DNA of 64,000 nucleotides, taken from assembly GCA_948567375.1 (NCBI GenBank), contig OX419758.1, positions 68,291,965-68,355,964 of the forward strand, read 5' to 3'. The position numbers and the translations under genes are program-made. Each line of letters begins with the position of its first letter. Within the stretch, counting starts at the first letter, position 1. The notes beneath the pieces are model-generated. The model was not told where the DNA came from. It did not search any database and saw only the letters and a list, made by a program, of their open reading frames with translations. Below, in pieces: positions 36,700 to 48,239 of the stretch. Source of the DNA: Lunularia cruciata (lineage: Eukaryota > Streptophyta > Marchantiopsida > Lunulariales > Lunulariaceae).

Positions 36700-37960
36700 C
36701 AATCTAATCTTGTTGGTTGGGACATAGGTTTCTACTCAACCCATCTACATCTTGGTTCACCACTCTAGGTCTATGAATAACCATGAAATCATACTCTTGT
36801 AAAATCAAATACCATTGTGCAAGCTTTATTGGAAGGTTATCGGACTCTCTCAGCCACTTTAGTGGTTGATAGAGTGAATCACTTCAGTGACAAGAGTGAA
36901 GGGATTACCAAATAGGTAACATTAGAAATGTGCTATTAATACTACTACCAAGGACTCTCCCCCATATGAACTATACTTTACCTTTGTTGAATTTTAGGAG
37001 TGATTAACATAGGCCATCACAAACTCATTCCCCTCATCATCATGTTGAGTGAGCATTGCTCCAAGCCCCAACATACTCCAATTAGTGTGAACCTGGAATG
37101 ATTGTCCTTTGATTGGTCTCTTAAGAATAGGGGCAAATGTCAACCTATCCTTGCGCTCTATAAAAGCGCTCTCTTGCTCATCTTTCCAACACCACTCTTG
37201 TGTAGGCTTGGTCAACTTTATCAAGGCCTTGGCAATGGCACAAAATCCTCTAACACAACAGCAATAGAAATTCACCAACCCAATGAATGCTCACACTCTA
37301 CTCACATCCAAAAGCTAAGGAATACGTGTAATAGCCTCCACCTTGGTCTACTAAACACCAAGTCCTCTATGATAGATAGTGTTACCCAAATACTCAATCT
37401 ACTTATGGAAGAATCTGCACTTCTTAGGATGTAATTTGGGTTTATGAGATCTCAATCTCTCAAACACCTCCAACAAATATCTCTCATGTTCCTCCATAGT
37501 AGTGCTATAGACCAAAATTTCATCAATATAGCACCAAGCAAAATCCAATCTTGCTAGGATCTTGTCCATGACCCTCTAGAACTTAGCAAGAGCATTCTTT
37601 AACCCAAATGGTAAGAATCTCCATTGATATAATAAAGCCTTGCTGTGAAGATCAATAGCCTAAAATGTTATCTTGGACTTATCTTCCTCCCTAATTGGCA
37701 ATTGATGATATCTTGCTCAAAGATCCAAAGTACTAAAGACCTTTGCATGCCCAATCACATCAAATATCTCTTCCAATGTAGGCATGGCATATTGATCAGC
37801 CCTAGTCTATCAGTTGATAGGATGGTAATATCCACACATCTGCTTATCTATGTAGTTGCCATGCATCTGCTTCTTGATTGGCATTACTATAGTTGAATTA
37901 TACTCTCCATGTAAAATCTCCACCAAAAAAGTCTTTACTTTGGCCCTGAATCAATACTCT
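36700..37960 (-). pseudogene. RT/RNase H relic of element 2
   Basis: FCAIAKALIKLTKPTQEWCW, then APILKRPIKGQSFQVHTNWS and LGLGAMLTQHD (36,994-37,278), are the RT thumb and RNase H start. At about 37,510-37,540 the catalytic box reads YIDE instead of the YIDD of element 1, so the enzyme would be inactive even without its stops. Confidence 0.85.
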
Positions 37961-38199
37961 CTACGTGTTGCTATATATGTAGGGACATCAAAAAATTGGT
38001 GTATCACTAATAAGCTCAATCTATATATGAGGTCCTTTTAGAGCACCCAAATCCTTCATATTGAAGGCAAAAGACTTATGTAGCTCCTCAAGAACCTCAA
38101 AACTCTCCATCTTTCCCCTCTTGTAAGCTTGGGTCCAATATTCAACTCCCAAGTATCTTCTATAATTGATGTAGGAATGGAAGACGTACTAATTGGTTG

Positions 38200-38600
38200 C
38201 TACATTGGACCCTTAAGATGAATAATGTCATGCCCCCAACTACTAGAATTCCTAACCTTAGTGTGGAAAAGTCTCTTTGCTTTTGCTACAAGCTCCATAT
38301 GTCCTCTAGCTACACCCCAAGTAGACCAAGGCTGTAATCCAAGTAGACCATGCTTACTTGGATGGATCCCAAGTAGACCACTATCACTAGTAGCCATTGG
38401 CTGTGTTCCAAGAATACCTTGCACACTTAGTCTATCACTCCCAACATGTACCTTAATCATCTTGATAGGCACAAAGCTCACAAGTGTCCAAGTGTTGATG
38501 TTTATCAAGTGCATCTTCTGTTGCTCCGGCAAGTCAAGGCTCACAATCTAGGTCAAAAAGTTCAAGTCCATAGCTTGACCTAACACTTGATGCTTGGATG
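38200..38600 (-). pseudogene. Protease-RT linker of element 2 with GLLG repeats
   Basis: Encodes a Gly/Leu-rich spacer with repeated GLLGIHP/GLLGLQP motifs (nucleotide repeat CCAAGTAGACCA three times in 38,317-38,380). The equivalent in element 1 is 48,240-48,566. Confidence 0.65.
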
Positions 38601-39877
38601 CTTCTAACATTGCTGTAATATTGATAATACCAATAAGAAAACCATCAGCCACTCCTTCTCATGGGTTTTGAGCTCCACCAACTATTATAACTATGAGTCC
38701 CAAACAAGTCCAAGACCTCCTTCTTTAAAAGCATGGGAGCTTGGGAAGCTCATAAGTGTGGGTAAAGTGGATCTACGTTGTCCAACAAGGTTCAACATCA
38801 CCATAGGTGACCTATCAACCACTACCATCATCTATAACTAGCATCCAAAATCCAAATCTCATCAATATAAGGTGGTCGAGTCATTGAATCCCATCATAAG
38901 CATAGTGTAAAACCTCTCTAGGTAAGAGGTTTGTCCGCCAAAGATGAAGATGATGAGCTTGTGATACCACTCTGGCTGAATTCAACAACATGGTAGATCC
39001 ATCCAAGAATGAACCTAGTGTGTATTTTTCACCACCCGAGTACAAGAATCACCCATTAAAGGAATGTTCTCCAGAATGTAGGCTAGAGAAACAGACTAAT
39101 GAACTTGGAGATATCATAGTATACATAACATCTCCCAAAATACACCAAAACAAGGATCTTGGAGACCTTGACCTTGGCCATAATAAGTATATCCCTAACA
39201 TGGCCACACCAAATGAATGGGACCATGTCTGTCCAAATCCTACATCTCCAACAAGGACATGTTTGTTGGTATGATCGTTGGTATCCCTTGACTATTGACA
39301 TTGGTAATAACTTAAGATATTGATAGGCCAAGTGTGCCACATATGTAGAGAGACTCACCTAGCAATCTCATCTCTCTTCACATACAAGTACCTCTATACT
39401 TGTATACCTACATTGTAATACCAGAACTAATATAGTGTTAGCCTACCAAACAACTCCAATAAACATACTCTCTCTATTTGGTAATGGCAAGCAATGACTG
39501 TGGTATCCAAGGTGATAAGGTAATAAAATCCAGAGGCTCATTCTCACATTGGTCTCTTGGTGGTACAAAGGCTCCACTCCAAGCTGGTTGCACCAATTGC
39601 TTTGCATGCTATTGCAATGCCTCCTCATAACTCCACAATAGAACATCCAAGGTAGATAGAATGATCCCACTCATATTCCAAATCTGAGTGATCTCTAGAG
39701 TATCTTTTGCATGGGTGTTCCCCTCCAATAAATCAACAAGCCATATAACGGAACTACTAAAAGTTGAAACTTATACCATGGTCCTTGATTGCAATGAGCC
39801 AAGACTACCACTACTAAAGCATACTAGTAGGTGACATACCCATCTATCTCTTGATTACCAACTTGGTCTATAGGAGA

Positions 39878-40210
39878 CTATCTCCTCCCAATACTGAAAC
39901 CCATGAGGTATAGCATTGCTCCACCAACTAGCACATCATATGACTTTGCTACTAGCACAATGGCTTGAGCTCTCACCATAGAGCTATCAATTGGATGACC
40001 AGGCCGAATCTGGACAATGAGCTCTCTACATGTGATGTACTGTGTAAAACCACCTCCTAGAGAAGTCTGGATCTGAAATGGACACCTCTCTCCATTGGTC
40101 TCTTGTAGCTCCAAACCAACAACTATAACCTTCCCTAACATAAGGGGTTATGCACCAGAGTCTAATAAGACTATTTGTGGTGTATAGACCTTCCCTAAAG
40201 GTCCCACAAA
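39878..40210 (-). pseudogene. Retroviral-type aspartic protease relic of element 2
   Basis: On the minus strand the active-site motif LLDSGA lies at about 40,160-40,180, followed after one stop by PLMLGKVIVVGLELQ and a typical protease tail. This is the only recognisable protease of the PHD family here; element 1 is truncated before it. Confidence 0.8.
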
Positions 40211-41019
40211 ATGGAAAATATCCCTTTTTTATTCAAAAGGACAACTCCATGTGTGAACTGCACTTGCTCAAAGGTAGGTCTAGTTGGTAACTCCTCCAAT
40301 CTAGCTATTATTGCCTACCATAAACCACTAGTTGTTGAGCAGATCACATGCTCCTCAACCAAGTCAACTCCACTATTAACTACCTTTGTTCTAGTAGTAG
40401 CAACCACATCCCCCTACTCTCACAAAATGTGGCAGCCAACCAAAACACTAGAGTTGGGTCAACTTTTAATGTAAACATGTCACTAGTGCAGAATAGAGGG
40501 AAGCGTATAATCAACTAAGCCACCTCCAACATCATGCTAGACTCAATTTGCGAAGTAGTAGGTAGTTGACTAGCATTTAGTCTATCATCCACTCCATCAC
40601 CACCTACCACACCTACACTAGGATCTCTAAGAGCCATGGATGTTATCTATAGTGCCTCAAAGAGTGTAAAGATTGGTAGAGTCTAACTTGTCTACTAGCC
40701 TCTCTCTTTGTGGGTCCAACTCTACTCATATTCCTCTAGCTTTGAAGCACATATTGCACTTTTAGTCGTTATGGTAGATGCATCTACTTGTGTTGCTCCA
40801 TACATGAACTCCAAGATGTCTCTATCACCAGCAAAAGAGGTGGTAGCCTTAGCACCCAAATCTGATCTCCTCTGAGCTATAGCTATGGTAGCCAATCTCT
40901 ACTCCAATTGCTCAATTTGAGTAGTAATGGTTGTATTAGAAGCAAGGGTAGGTATTGCACTCCTACCAAGTGTGGATCCTCTACCACCACCTCGTAATCC
41001 ATGACCTAGAGCTCTTCTA

Positions 41020-42545
41020 CTACCTTCCATAGTAGCCTACCACTCTATAACTCCAAGTGAAGGTCAAAGCATTAGTCACAAGTTTGACAAAATTTATGGC
41101 AATGGTCACACTTTCTTTGTGTTGGCAATGATGCACTAGAAGAATCATGACCGCTAGCCTAAGTGCACTCTCTCTTGTGGTGAGATCCACCACAAGTCCA
41201 ACAAGCAACACCACCATTCACTAACTATTGTTGGCATAAAAATAAATGTAAAGGTCTAGCTACTCTAGGCCCTCCATTCACTCCATGCAATCTAGGCTAT
41301 TGACTTTGTTCTTAGAAGCCAACATGGCATGGTGTACTCTACTACACTCTAGAAGAAGTAAAAACTATGGATGAGATCTCCCTACCAAATCTAGATATCA
41401 CCACTCTCTCCTCTACCATGTTGAGCTCAATGTGCTTATCCAAACTAAATACTATTGCCAAAGTAGGTGAAGTAGCCTATAACAATGTAGCATAACATAC
41501 TCTACATTGCAATTCCTTATCCAAGATCCCATACCAAAACTAGACTACCTAGGCCTTAGTAACTCCCTAAGTGAAATTGATTAACTATCTCATGCAAGTG
41601 TAGGCTCTCTCTAGCTTCCATTGGAACTCTTGCAAGCTCCTCAGCTTGTCAATCCGCACTCCTTTGCAGTTTTGCCTCAAGCACTAGAACAACTCCACCA
41701 TGGAGTTAAACCCCAATACTACACCACTTCTTGTATCTCCCACTCATAGTAGCATCATCTCCAACTAGTGCACCTCCATTAGATCCAAAAATGCTACTAG
41801 AGCTAGAACTGATGGGTATTGCCAATCTACCCTTAGCAACCAAGCTTGAAGTTATAGAGATGTAGTTTAGAGATCAATATTATCTCCATGGCTTGATCTT
41901 CTCCAAGGAAGATATCCTAAACTCATGGTAGTCATCCATCAATGGACCTTCTATGTGCTAAAATAAACCCTTCTATGCCATGAAAGGTGTGAACAAAGTC
42001 AAGTTTCACATCTACTACAGATTACACCAACTATCAAACTCTAAATCAAAGTCAATTTCATGAGGACATGAGACACATGCTAATATTGAGTGCCACTTTG
42101 TGTAAACCCATTACTTATTGCAATGCTATCTCCTTTGGAATCCTCAAAGAACTCTATTATGACATTGTAACTCAAACCGCAATCATAACCACCACAAGTA
42201 CCACCAAGGATCACCACCAAGTGCTACCACCAAATGAACACCACCTACTAATATAGCTCTAATTGTGAAAACTACACTAGGAGAAATGGCAACCTATAAC
42301 CTACGATCACAACGTGCACTCTCACGGTTTGTAAGTCATCCTTCCTATATCATCAAAGAGAAACATAACTAGTTTGACTTGTCATTACTCTAGCCTCACT
42401 ACCAAGAGCACACCAGAGCATCAATACTCTAAAATCAAGACATCTCACACAAACATGGTACACAAAGAAGAAATAGAGAATGAAGGGTGTCCAATCACAA
42501 GAAGTCTAAACAAAACCCTCTATCTCATAAATCAACACCAGAGTG
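41020..42545 (-). pseudogene. gag relic of element 2 with zinc knuckle
   Basis: A minus-strand frame shows CWTCGGSHHKREC at about 41,165-41,205, a C-X2-C-X3-H-X4-C zinc knuckle, followed by further Cys/His residues (CDHCHKFCQTCD). About 41,400-41,720 contains a gag core with the LINFT.GVTKA and DKELQCRVCYATL blocks. Frames are interrupted by stops. Confidence 0.7.
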
Positions 42546-42547
42546 AC

Positions 42548-42559
42548 TCTGCCACCATT
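42548..42559 (-). other. Candidate primer-binding site of element 2
   Basis: The minus strand reads AATGGTGGCAGAGT, matching 9 of 12 bases of the plant tRNA-iMet primer site TGGTATCAGAGC, directly inside the presumed LTR end at 42,560. Confidence 0.45.
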
Positions 42560-42698
42560 TGGTATTTGATATAATAGAAGTGTCTATCTACTTCTTAAGC
42601 TACCAAGATCACCAAGAATAGGACCAAATTGCCTCTCCTAGCCAAAGTTACATGTGTATAAATATCAATGAAATAGTCACTAGGACAACAAGTGAAGG

Positions 42699-42753
42699 TG
42701 GATCAGTTTGCTAGGGCACCTGTCTAAGAACCAAAGATTTGGGGTTCAAACCC
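42699..42753 (+). other. tRNA-like Pol III promoter (candidate SINE head)
   Basis: TGGATCAGTTTGCTAGGGC (42,699-42,717) resembles a tRNA D-arm/A box, and GGGTTCAAACCC (42,742-42,753) is a good B box, with about 43 bases between their starts. The anticodon stem does not fold well, so it is not a functional tRNA; a tRNA-derived SINE inserted in segment X of the LTR is the likeliest reading. Confidence 0.4.
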
Positions 42754-43791
42754 TATTGCATACAATCTAGAAGGGTGGACAAGTTGTGCCAAATGGTGAC
42801 CAAAAACTCATCCAAACTAGCTAGCCTCATGCTATCAAGTTGGCTTGCTAGCCCTTGTAGGCCCTTGTAGCCTCTCTAGTCCACAATCCTATGCCTCCAA
42901 GACTTTGGCCAACTTCAGCACTAGGCAATTTGGGCAACCTCCAATAGGCAACTCCTACCAATCTGACGCACCTGCTGGCTGACCGCCAAATCTTTAGCTA
43001 AATCTCAACTCAAGCCAAAAATGGAGATCTCTAAATCCCTAATTTGAGGAGATGGGTCTCCAATTCCATCTTCAATACTGCACTTCAAGCTCAATTGCAC
43101 CAAATCGACCCAAATTTCATCTCTTGGGCTCAAATTGAACACCTTGTCTCAAATTGACTCCATTTTTTGAAATTTGGCAAGCACTTTTGCACACCATAGG
43201 CCCCATTGCCAAAGCTGCATCAAATCATATAGAGCTTTTACACACAATCACTCTCATAGATATTTGAACCATTATCAAATTACCAATGATCAGTTAGGCT
43301 TGGAGATACCACCAACATCCTTAGTTCTTGCACCAAATTTACTCTCAATTTGATCAATTTAATCAATTTGATCTTCCACTTGAATCACACTCAAATCAAG
43401 TATGTGCTCAATCCTTCACTCCACAATCTACTAACAATTAGACATTGATTATAGTCAAACCATACCCATTCTAGCTAAGAGACTCTAGGTGACGCTCAAT
43501 GGCCTTTGTTCACCATAGCTATGAACTCAAAGGGTCAACATCAAAGAAGTGAGTTTTTTGGAGCTGCACTTCAAAGGTATATCCCTTTGCTCCACCTAGG
43601 TCTTTAGCTCTAACAGCACATCCAATGCTGCAAACTATGCAAGTGATAGAGAGTCCATATGATCTATAGCCCTGACATGAAATCAGACCGCCAACAAGTT
43701 ATCCATGAGTAACTACAAAATATCTATGACTACCAACACTACCACTCCAACGTCCAAGAAAACTAGCCTTGGTGCTACAAATGTTGTGACA

Positions 43792-44217
43792 TGCAATCCA
43801 AATAAGGAACCACCCATGGCAATAGAAGTCCTCAAGATAAAGGAGGATGCTTACACAATGGACAGAATAGGAATGAGGCCAAAGATACAACCATAGCACC
43901 TAAAGACAAGAAAGATCATCAAGACCAGCCAATGGAGCAATGGCAGGCTAACAAAGAGCAAACAAAGAGCACCAATGTAACAAGGGACATCCTACAACAA
44001 CTTAAATGTGAAAGCACTTCTCTCTTGTAACTAATGGCAGTATATGTTATCAATGTGGTTACGCCAACAATGGATGCCTTAGAGGAGTTCATGTCATTTT
44101 ACCATGAACTAGATCCTACTATGAACAACCCCACAACACTTGTACAACAGTCGTATAAGCTTGCTCAAACAATGGCAATAAATAAGGCCTTACTTTATAC
44201 TGTATATGAGATAGTGA
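43792..44217. mobile_element. Foreign ~430-bp insertion inside LTR unit U
   Basis: Comparison with the two uninterrupted U units shows collinearity up to ACAAATGTTGTGACA (43,791) and again from GTCATGCGTATATAC (44,222). The DNA between is absent from both. It contains short ORFs of no known family. Neither clear terminal repeats nor a target duplication is visible. Confidence 0.65.
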
Positions 44218-44882
44218 CTTTGTCATGCGTATATACATTGCTACACAACATACATCACTGTCAACATCATACACTATAGAAGCACAACTCATACATAAGT
44301 CATACATAGACTCGAAAGTGCCACAATAATCAGATTGTTCACCATTCTCAACTCAACTCAACTCAGATCAATACTTGATCTATCACTCTATAAACTGCCA
44401 ACAACTGGGCACTGATTATAGTCAAGCCACACCCACTCAAGCATAGAGAATCCAAGTGATGCTCGCCAGCCTCTGTCCACCATAGCCAAGAACTCAAAGG
44501 CTCAACATCAGAGAAGTGAGCTCTCTAGAGTTGCACTTTGCAAGTATACCTCCTAGACTTGAGCTAGGTCTGAACCCTAATGGTCCTGCTGATGGCACAC
44601 TCAACAGTGCAAATGGTGCAAAGTGACGGTGGGCTCCACCGTGAAGTCAATACACCAAACACAAAATCTGACCATCGGAAAGTAGTCTCTGAGAAGCTGC
44701 TGAAATAACTCTAACTACTAGCACTAGAACTCTAGTGTCCAAGCATCTAGATGCAACACTACAAATGGCATGATAGATGTCGTGCGTATATACATCACTA
44801 CACAATATACATCGCTGTCAATATCATACACTATAGAAGCACAACTCACACATAAGTCATACATAGACTCTAAAGTGTCACA

Positions 44883-44896
44883 ATTGCTCCCCTAGA
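44883..44896 (-). other. Polypurine tract of element 1
   Basis: The minus strand reads TCTAGGGGAGCAAT directly before the LTR start TGTGACAC, the expected plus-strand primer of a gypsy element. Confidence 0.75.
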
Positions 44897-45051
44897 TGGC
44901 GGTTAGGTCCCTCTAACTCATGATAGCCATCTACTCTACATATATGGTATACCCTATAATGGGTAAAGATCAGGAGGCCGGGTGCTATGGAGCCCCATTG
45001 TTAGTCACCTGCCTGCAATCTATACCATATAAAGAATGAACTAGCTATAGG

Positions 45052-45550
45052 TCAAGTACATCTAGGACATAACCACTGTCCTTGAGGAACCACCGTGAGG
45101 GGAGGAGTCATACATGCCATATGCCATCCTCTCAAACAGCTATCACACACTAACATAATAGCAGCTCCACCAAAAGAGTCACATAACATACACCTCAAGC
45201 CTACACGTACAAGTGCCAAGCTTGGATCCATAGTACCATCAATGTTTGGGAGGTGGCATGGCGCACAATTGTGCACATAATCCTTCCAAACTAACACCAT
45301 CACGTCCTTCTAACACAAGGACTCTAGATGGCAAAACCTCACGCACTCTCAAGATAGTGTAGACTATCAAAACATCAAGTTTTATTGGTGTTGTCTGGTA
45401 TAGATATACATAGTCGCTTGGATGAAATCAACAAATCAAGGGTCTATAACTTCCTCCTCAAATGGTAGCATAAAGTAAAGTATCTCTATGTTGAGCAATT
45501 GCCAAGTTCTCAAAGGCCATTGGCATCACTCTCCAAAAGATCTCTGCCCG
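45052..45550 (-). pseudogene. Integrase C-terminal module ending in a C4HC3 PHD finger
   Basis: 45,052-45,303 is open for 83 codons and ends in a complete PHD finger: C38-x2-C41, C53-x2-C56, H61-x2-C64 and C79-x2-C82, with the usual GWH and W-x-CPxC positions and a TPPL..VP.GQW core. It is preceded by CAPCHLPNIDGTMDPSLA. 45,304-45,550 (other frames, with stops) shows RVMPMAFENLAIAQHRDTL and RVLVLEGRDG, the normal integrase C-terminal module, so the PHD finger is the last domain of the pol polyprotein, where chromoviruses carry a chromodomain. Family knowledge: many PHD fingers read the histone H3 tail, often H3K4 methylation state. A role in target-site choice is inference. Confidence 0.85.
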
Positions 45551-46300
45551 CTAAGAACATGTGCTCATCCATACATTGGGGTCATCTAAGTCCAAAACTA
45601 TAGTAGCATCTCGACAAATGGCTACAGGTAAATCTGGATCTCGTCCATAGAGTAGAAAGTACAGAGAGAAGGATGCTAAGGAGGCTTGCTGGCTGAACCA
45701 ATAGCCCATGGCCAACCAAGGTAACTGGAGATCCCAATCTCCCAAGTGGCCTCTCTGCAAACCATACTTTTGCAATTCTCTCTTCATCGTCTGAACCACT
45801 CTCTCTGCTAAGCCATCTGCCTCAAGGTAATCTTGGGATGTAGTACAATGATCAATCAAAACCTTGTCACACAAGACCTGAAACTCTCCCAAGAACTCTA
45901 TACCCTGATCAGTCAAAACCTCAGCTGGTGCACCAAAATGACTAAGAACTAGATCCAAGAACGAGTAAGTTGTCCCTTCACTAGACTTGTCAAGAAGTGT
46001 TACTAACTCAATCCACTTGGAGAAGTGCTCCACCATCACCAAAACATACCGATGATGTCTCACAATCAGCAGTAAAGGTCCGGCAAAGTCCAAACTCCAA
46101 CGGTAACCCAATCCCATGATCGGTAATGGGTGTAACTGTGGCGTAGAAGCATTGAATGATGCTCTAACTTGGTCACAAACCACACATCTGGCAACAAACT
46201 GTTGTACCTTGGTCTGCATACTGCCCTACCAATAATGACTCTAGAGTAAGCTATATGTATGCTTTACTCCAAAATGTCTTAGCTCCTCATGAGCATGACA
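45551..46300 (-). pseudogene. Ty3/gypsy integrase of element 1 (222-codon open core)
   Basis: The open core 45,551-46,219 holds the zinc-finger Cys pair (C12, C15) and the catalytic triad Asp44 (LDFAGP), Asp104 (LTDQGIEF) and Glu139 (GLAERV), with the D-to-E step of 35 residues typical of retroviral integrases. The His pair of the zinc finger is just upstream (HEELRHFG, about 46,280-46,300) in a broken frame. The core ends in LYGRDPDLPVA. It is unusually intact beside its broken neighbours. Confidence 0.9.
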
Positions 46301-46380
46301 GACCAACTATGGTCTCTATGCTGGAAGTGGTACAACTCACACTCTACCATCCTCCCATACATGCAAAAGATATCTGCACA

Positions 46381-46990
46381 CTAATCTAAATTGTCTAGCT
46401 TGCTGAAGAACACGGTCTCTCTCCTTGGCCCTAACTGTACCACCCACAACACCAGTGCAAAGATAGTCCTCACTAAGACATCATCATGAATGTCTCGCTG
46501 AACTATACCAATATCTTCACTCTTTGGATCTGTGACCTCAATAACTCTTCCTGTATGCGCTGAGAGAGATACCACCAAAGCCTCTGAAAATATACACAAA
46601 AAGGCAGATGCATGCCAACCTGGCATCATCTCCTCATCTGTCTCACCATACCAACGTGCTCCGGTCTGATCTTGTTGGCTGGGACATGGGTTTCTACTCA
46701 ACCCATCTGCACCACGGTTCACCACTCCAGGTCTGTGAACAACTATGAAATCATACTCTTGTAAAAGCAGAGCCCATCGTGCAAGCTTCCTTGAAAGCTT
46801 GTTGGACTCCATCAACCACTTCAGTGGCTAATGATTAGTGATGAGAGTGAAGGGGTTACCAAATAGGTAACATCAAAAATGTGCTACTACCCACACTGTT
46901 GCCAAGCACTCTCCCTCATATGAACTAAAATTTACCTCCGTTGAATTGTTGGAGCAACTGGCATAGGCCACCACAAACTCCTTCCCCTCA
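46381..46990 (-). pseudogene. RNase H relic of element 1
   Basis: ESNKLSRKLARWALLLQEYD, then FIVVHRPGVVNRGADGLSRN (46,381-46,815), is the classic gypsy RNase H end. Upstream blocks to 46,990 are in other frames. Confidence 0.88.
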
Positions 46991-47049
46991 TCATCATGTT
47001 GGGTGAGCACCGCTCCAAGCCCCAACATACTCCAATCAATATGAACCTA

Positions 47050-47960
47050 AAATGGTCATCCTCTGATCCGTCTCCTCAAAATAGGAGCAAATGTCAACCT
47101 CTCCTTGAGCTCTACAAAAGCTCTCTCTTGCTCACATCCCCAACACCACTCTTGTGTAAGCTTGGTCAGCTTTGTCAAGGCCTTGGCAATGGCACTAAAT
47201 CCTCTAACATAGTGGCAATAGAAGTTTGCCAACCCAAGGAATGCTCACACTTTGCTCACATCCGTAGGCCGAGGAATACATGCAATAGCCTCCACCTTGA
47301 TCTGTTGAACACCAAGTCCTCCGGGGTAGATAATGTGGCCCAAATACTCAACCTACTCATGGAAGAACCTACACTTCCTAGGGTGTAATTTGAGTCCATG
47401 AGATTTCAACCTCTCAAACACCTCCAACAACTGTCTCTCATGCTCCTCCACAGTAGTGCTATAAACCAAAATGTCATCAATATAGCACCGAGCAAAATCC
47501 AATCCAGCTAGGATCCTATCCATGACCCCTTGGAACTCAGCAAGAGTGTTCTTTAACTCAAATGGTAAGAACCTCCATTGATATAACACATCCTTGCCGT
47601 GAGGATCAATAGCCTAAAATGCTATCTTGGACTTATCCTCCTCCTTGATCGGAAACTGATGACATCCCGCTCAAAGATCCAAAGTACTGAAGATCTTTGC
47701 ATGCCCAATTGCATCAAAAATCTCCTCTGGTGTAGGCATGGCATATTGATCAACCCTGGTCTGTCGGTTGATAGGATGGTAATCTACACACATCCGCCTA
47801 TTTGTATAGTTGCCATGCATATCCTTCTTGGTTGGCATTACTATCGCTGATGCATACTCTCCGTGTGAAATCTCCACCAAACCAACCTCAAAAAGGTCAC
47901 TACTCTGGCCCTAAATCACTATTCTCTCCATATCACTATATCAATAAGGACATTAGAAAA
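47050..47960 (-). pseudogene. Reverse transcriptase relic of element 1
   Basis: Two open pieces cover the fingers (RRMCVDYHPINRQTRVDQYA, 47,671-47,880) and the palm/thumb (47,353-47,589) with an intact catalytic box YIDDILVYS and CRFFHE. A frameshift and stops between 47,590 and 47,670 separate them. Confidence 0.9.
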
Positions 47961-48239
47961 CTGATGTATCACTAGTCAGCTCAATCCGTATATCAGGTCC
48001 CTTCAGAGCAACCAAATCCTTCATACTGAAGGCAAAACAACTCGTGTGGCTCCTCAAACCCTCCGTGTGGAACCTCCAAACCCTCTGTCTTTCCTCTCCG
48101 GTAAGCTTGGGTCCAAGATCTAACTCCCAAGTATCCTTTGTAACTATAGTAGGAGTGGAAGACGTACTGACTAGCTGCTACATTGGGCCCTTGGGAGCAA
48201 TAGTGTCATGCTCCTGACCACTAGAGGTCCCAACCTCTG

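Larger units (their letters stand above)
35618..42559 (-). mobile_element. Ty3/gypsy PHD-family retrotransposon, element 2 (more decayed)
   Basis: Minus-strand internal region from a decayed primer site (about 42,548-42,559) through gag, protease, RT, RNase H, a deleted integrase and a decayed PHD finger to the polypurine tract at 35,618. Order and sequence follow element 1. Relative to element 1 it has lost about 700 bp of integrase, and many C-to-T/G-to-A changes have destroyed its frames. Confidence 0.85.
42560..44882 (-). repeat. Composite LTR region between the two PHD-gypsy copies
   Basis: Minus-strand borders are TGTGACAC (44,882) and ATACCA (42,560). It is built of segment X (about 42,560-43,365), a unit U interrupted by an insertion (about 43,366-44,325), and a second unit U (44,326-44,882). 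Because the tail-U junction also occurs at 35,073/35,074, the U duplication predates the split of the two copies. It serves at once as 3' LTR of element 1 and 5' LTR of element 2. Confidence 0.65.

Noticed and set aside
42699..42775. Functional tRNA gene
   Set aside because: A and B boxes are present but the acceptor and anticodon stems do not pair; a SINE-like relic is more likely.
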